From positions 1 to 64,000 of the forward strand of contig JAUXOA010000077.1 in NCBI GenBank assembly GCA_030682475.1: 64,000 nt of DNA. Direction: 5' to 3'. The translations under genes and the position numbers were made by a program. This document shows, one piece after another, positions 62,546 through 64,000 of the stretch (its first letter is position 1; each line of letters opens with the position of its first letter). This stretch comes from Rhodoferax sp. GTDB taxonomy: Bacteria > Pseudomonadota > Gammaproteobacteria > Burkholderiales > Burkholderiaceae_C. The notes under the pieces are model-generated. The model made no database searches and was not told the DNA's origin. It saw nothing but the letters and a program-made list of their open reading frames with translations.

Positions 62546-63268
62546 ATGAACACGCGTATCCTGGCCGCGCTGGCCATCTTTGCCAGTTCGCTTCTTCTTG
62601 TTAGCGCCTGCGGACAATCCAGCCCGCCCGAAGCAGACGGCAAAGCACAGCCACTACCCGCCGCACCGCCAGCCCAATCTTCTCCAGCCCAAGCGGCAGC
62701 TACAGTGGCCCAAGTGCCGCCAGTTGCAGCACCGGAAGCGGCGGCACCGATTTTCGCTGCGGTCGCACCGCCAGCCGTCGCCCGACTCGCAAAATCCGAC
62801 AGGCTGGTGATTCAGGGTTTTGCCTCCCCGGTGCCTGCCGCCTGGACACCAACGCAACCGGGCAGCGCCATGCGCGTTGCCCAGTTTGCCTTGCCACCTG
62901 CTGGCGGCGCTGAGGCTGGCGAACTTGTTGCATTTTTCTTCCCGAAAGGGCAAGGCGGCAGTCATGACGCGAACATCGAGCGCTGGGCCTCGCAATTTGC
63001 CACTGCCGACGGCAAGCCGGTGGCACCAAAAATCAGCACCAGCAAAGGTGGCGACATCGAGGTCACCCTGGTGGAGCTACAGGGAAGCTATGCGCGCGGT
63101 GTGGGCATGGGACCGACTGGTGATGTCAAGCCGGATCAAACGCTCATGACGGCACTGGTGGAGACATCGATTGGCCGTATCACCTTGCAGATGTATGGCC
63201 CGAGCAAAACCATATCGCCCCAACGCGACAATTTCATCAAGCTCGCCAAAGGCTTCCGCCCGGCTTAA
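62546..63268 (+). CDS. Pro/Ala-rich lipoprotein with conserved C-terminal domain
   Basis: A 240-residue lipoprotein (lipobox LLVSAC). A Pro/Ala/Gln-rich stretch (residues 25-80) leads to a C-terminal domain with SAMRVAQFALP, GGSHDANIERWASQF, VTLVELQGSYARG and a final LVETSIGRITLQMYGP, a pattern I have seen in uncharacterised exported proteins of several phyla. Function is unknown. The ATG at 62546 begins the leader; 62516 is an alternative. It ends the plus-strand array. Confidence 0.7.
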   Translation: MNTRILAALAIFASSLLLVSACGQSSPPEADGKAQPLPAAPPAQSSPAQAAATVAQVPPVAAPEAAAPIFAAVAPPAVARLAKSDRLVIQGFASPVPAAWTPTQPGSAMRVAQFALPPAGGAEAGELVAFFFPKGQGGSHDANIERWASQFATADGKPVAPKISTSKGGDIEVTLVELQGSYARGVGMGPTGDVKPDQTLMTALVETSIGRITLQMYGPSKTISPQRDNFIKLAKGFRPA

Positions 63269-63326
63269 TTGCCATTGCAGCCCTACCATGCCCAAGCTGG
63301 TGACGCACCTGCTATAGGGCTGTTCG

Positions 63327-64000
63327 TCAAGTCGGGTAAGTGCCCGGCAGCAAAATGCCTTTCTCTACCGTATTGATGTTGGTGTGGCCGCAAAACGCCA
63401 TCGTGATGTCCAGTTCCTTGTGGATGATCTGCAGTGCCTTGGTGACGCCGGCCTCGCCCATGGCGCCCAGGCCATAGACCACGGCGCGGCCGATCATCGT
63501 GCCCTTGGCACCCAGCGCCCAGGCCTTGAGCACGTCTTGCCCGGACCGGATGCCGCCGTCCATCCAGACCTCGATCTGCGAACCCACAGCCTCGACGATG
63601 GCGGGCAGCGCAGCGATGCTGGAAGGGGCGCCATCGAGCTGGCGCCCGCCGTGGTTGCTGACGATCATGGCATCGGCCCCGCTGGCCACCGCCAGGCGGG
63701 CGTCTTCGACGTCCATAATGCCTTTGAGGATGAGCTTGCCGCCCCACAGCTTGCGCACCCATTCGACATCGGCCCACGACAGTCGCGGGTCGAACTGCTC
63801 GTTGGTCCATGAGGCCAGCGAACTCATGTTGGTCACCTCTTCGACATGGCCCACCAGGTTGCGGAAGGTGTGTCGGCGCGTGCCCAGCATGCCCAGGCAC
63901 CAGCGTGGTTTGGTCATCAGGTTGACGATGTTGGACAGGGTCGGCTTGGGCGGCGCGGTGAGTCCATTCTTCAGGTCCTTGTGGCGCTGCCCGATCACCT
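63327..64000 (-). CDS. FMN-dependent alpha-hydroxy-acid dehydrogenase (partial)
   Basis: The C-terminal roughly 224 residues of a glycolate oxidase/L-lactate dehydrogenase-type flavoenzyme; the 5' end lies beyond the window. The FMN and substrate motifs ADAMIVSNHGGRQLDG (catalytic His) and WMDGGIRSGQDVLKAWALGAKGTMIGRA (phosphate binding) are intact. It oxidises an L-2-hydroxy acid. It is convergent with the lipoprotein gene and marks the right boundary of the cytochrome locus. Confidence 0.92.
   Translation of the reverse strand, partial: VIGQRHKDLKNGLTAPPKPTLSNIVNLMTKPRWCLGMLGTRRHTFRNLVGHVEEVTNMSSLASWTNEQFDPRLSWADVEWVRKLWGGKLILKGIMDVEDARLAVASGADAMIVSNHGGRQLDGAPSSIAALPAIVEAVGSQIEVWMDGGIRSGQDVLKAWALGAKGTMIGRAVVYGLGAMGEAGVTKALQIIHKELDITMAFCGHTNINTVEKGILLPGTYPT

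Noticed and set aside
61013-62617. 534-codon open frame antisense to ccmH/ccmI
   Set aside because: No family features, and it overlaps two well-supported genes.
24584-63268. Decaheme MtrA/MtrC, PioA, Cyc2 or OmcS-like proteins
   Set aside because: No decaheme MtrA-type spacing, no fused cytochrome-porin, and no six-heme OmcS pattern was found; only the proteins listed carry CxxCH.

Overview
The window looks like chromosomal DNA of a betaproteobacterium, most likely order Burkholderiales and family Comamonadaceae (Rhodoferax/Polaromonas-like). This rests on gene content and protein style: a PuuD-type urate hydroxylase, Bug/TctC receptor, DUF2783 with an FAD monooxygenase, a rubrerythrin/Fe-S/DUF3501 set, and short REP-like palindromes containing TCGACAAGCTCAG. 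It is inference; no database search was run.

Layout. 1-1.0 kb: a repeat pair at the left edge and a higBA toxin-antitoxin pair. 1.1-4.2 kb: purine/urate catabolism (uraH, xdhC, puuD) around a small lipoprotein. 4.3-9.5 kb: a collagen-like lipoprotein, a gene fragment, and assorted metabolic genes. 9.5-10.5 kb: tRNA-Leu(CAA) with a duplicated 3' end bracketing a CheB-like gene. 10.5-24.6 kb: mostly housekeeping (cysM, tusA-like, valS with an in-frame palindromic insertion, FAD monooxygenase, rubrerythrin/Fe-S/DUF3501, yaaA, queF, dinB, spermidine synthase-like).

24.6-63.3 kb is the centre of interest: a roughly 39-kb locus for building and regulating multihaem c-type cytochromes, interpreted here as an extracellular electron transfer (EET) system. 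Two divergent triheme cytochromes lie on the minus strand; about 35 genes then run on the plus strand, often with overlapping start/stop codons. I count 35 CxxCH motifs in nine proteins. They include a secreted tetraheme cytochrome whose layout recalls OmcE-type nanowire subunits, an 11-heme protein whose first four hemes match that tetraheme protein, several c7-like triheme proteins, and a class I/c7 fusion. Around them are a periplasmic prolyl isomerase, an outer-membrane beta-barrel, three NHL propellers, two free Reg_prop propellers, two paralogous helical secreted proteins, an O-antigen-ligase-like protein and an ApbE flavinyl transferase.

The locus carries both cytochrome c maturation systems: ResB/CcsA (System II) and a full ccmABCDEFGHI set (System I). 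It also holds an unusual heme-copper-oxidase-like protein with a C-terminal TPR domain and no recognisable CuB His-His pair, plus its own histidine kinase and NtrC-type sigma-54 activator. Two good -24/-12 promoter matches, in front of the tetraheme gene and the divergent triheme genes, fit control by that activator; an FNR-like box precedes the former. The right edge enters a minus-strand FMN-dependent alpha-hydroxy-acid dehydrogenase gene that is cut by the window end.
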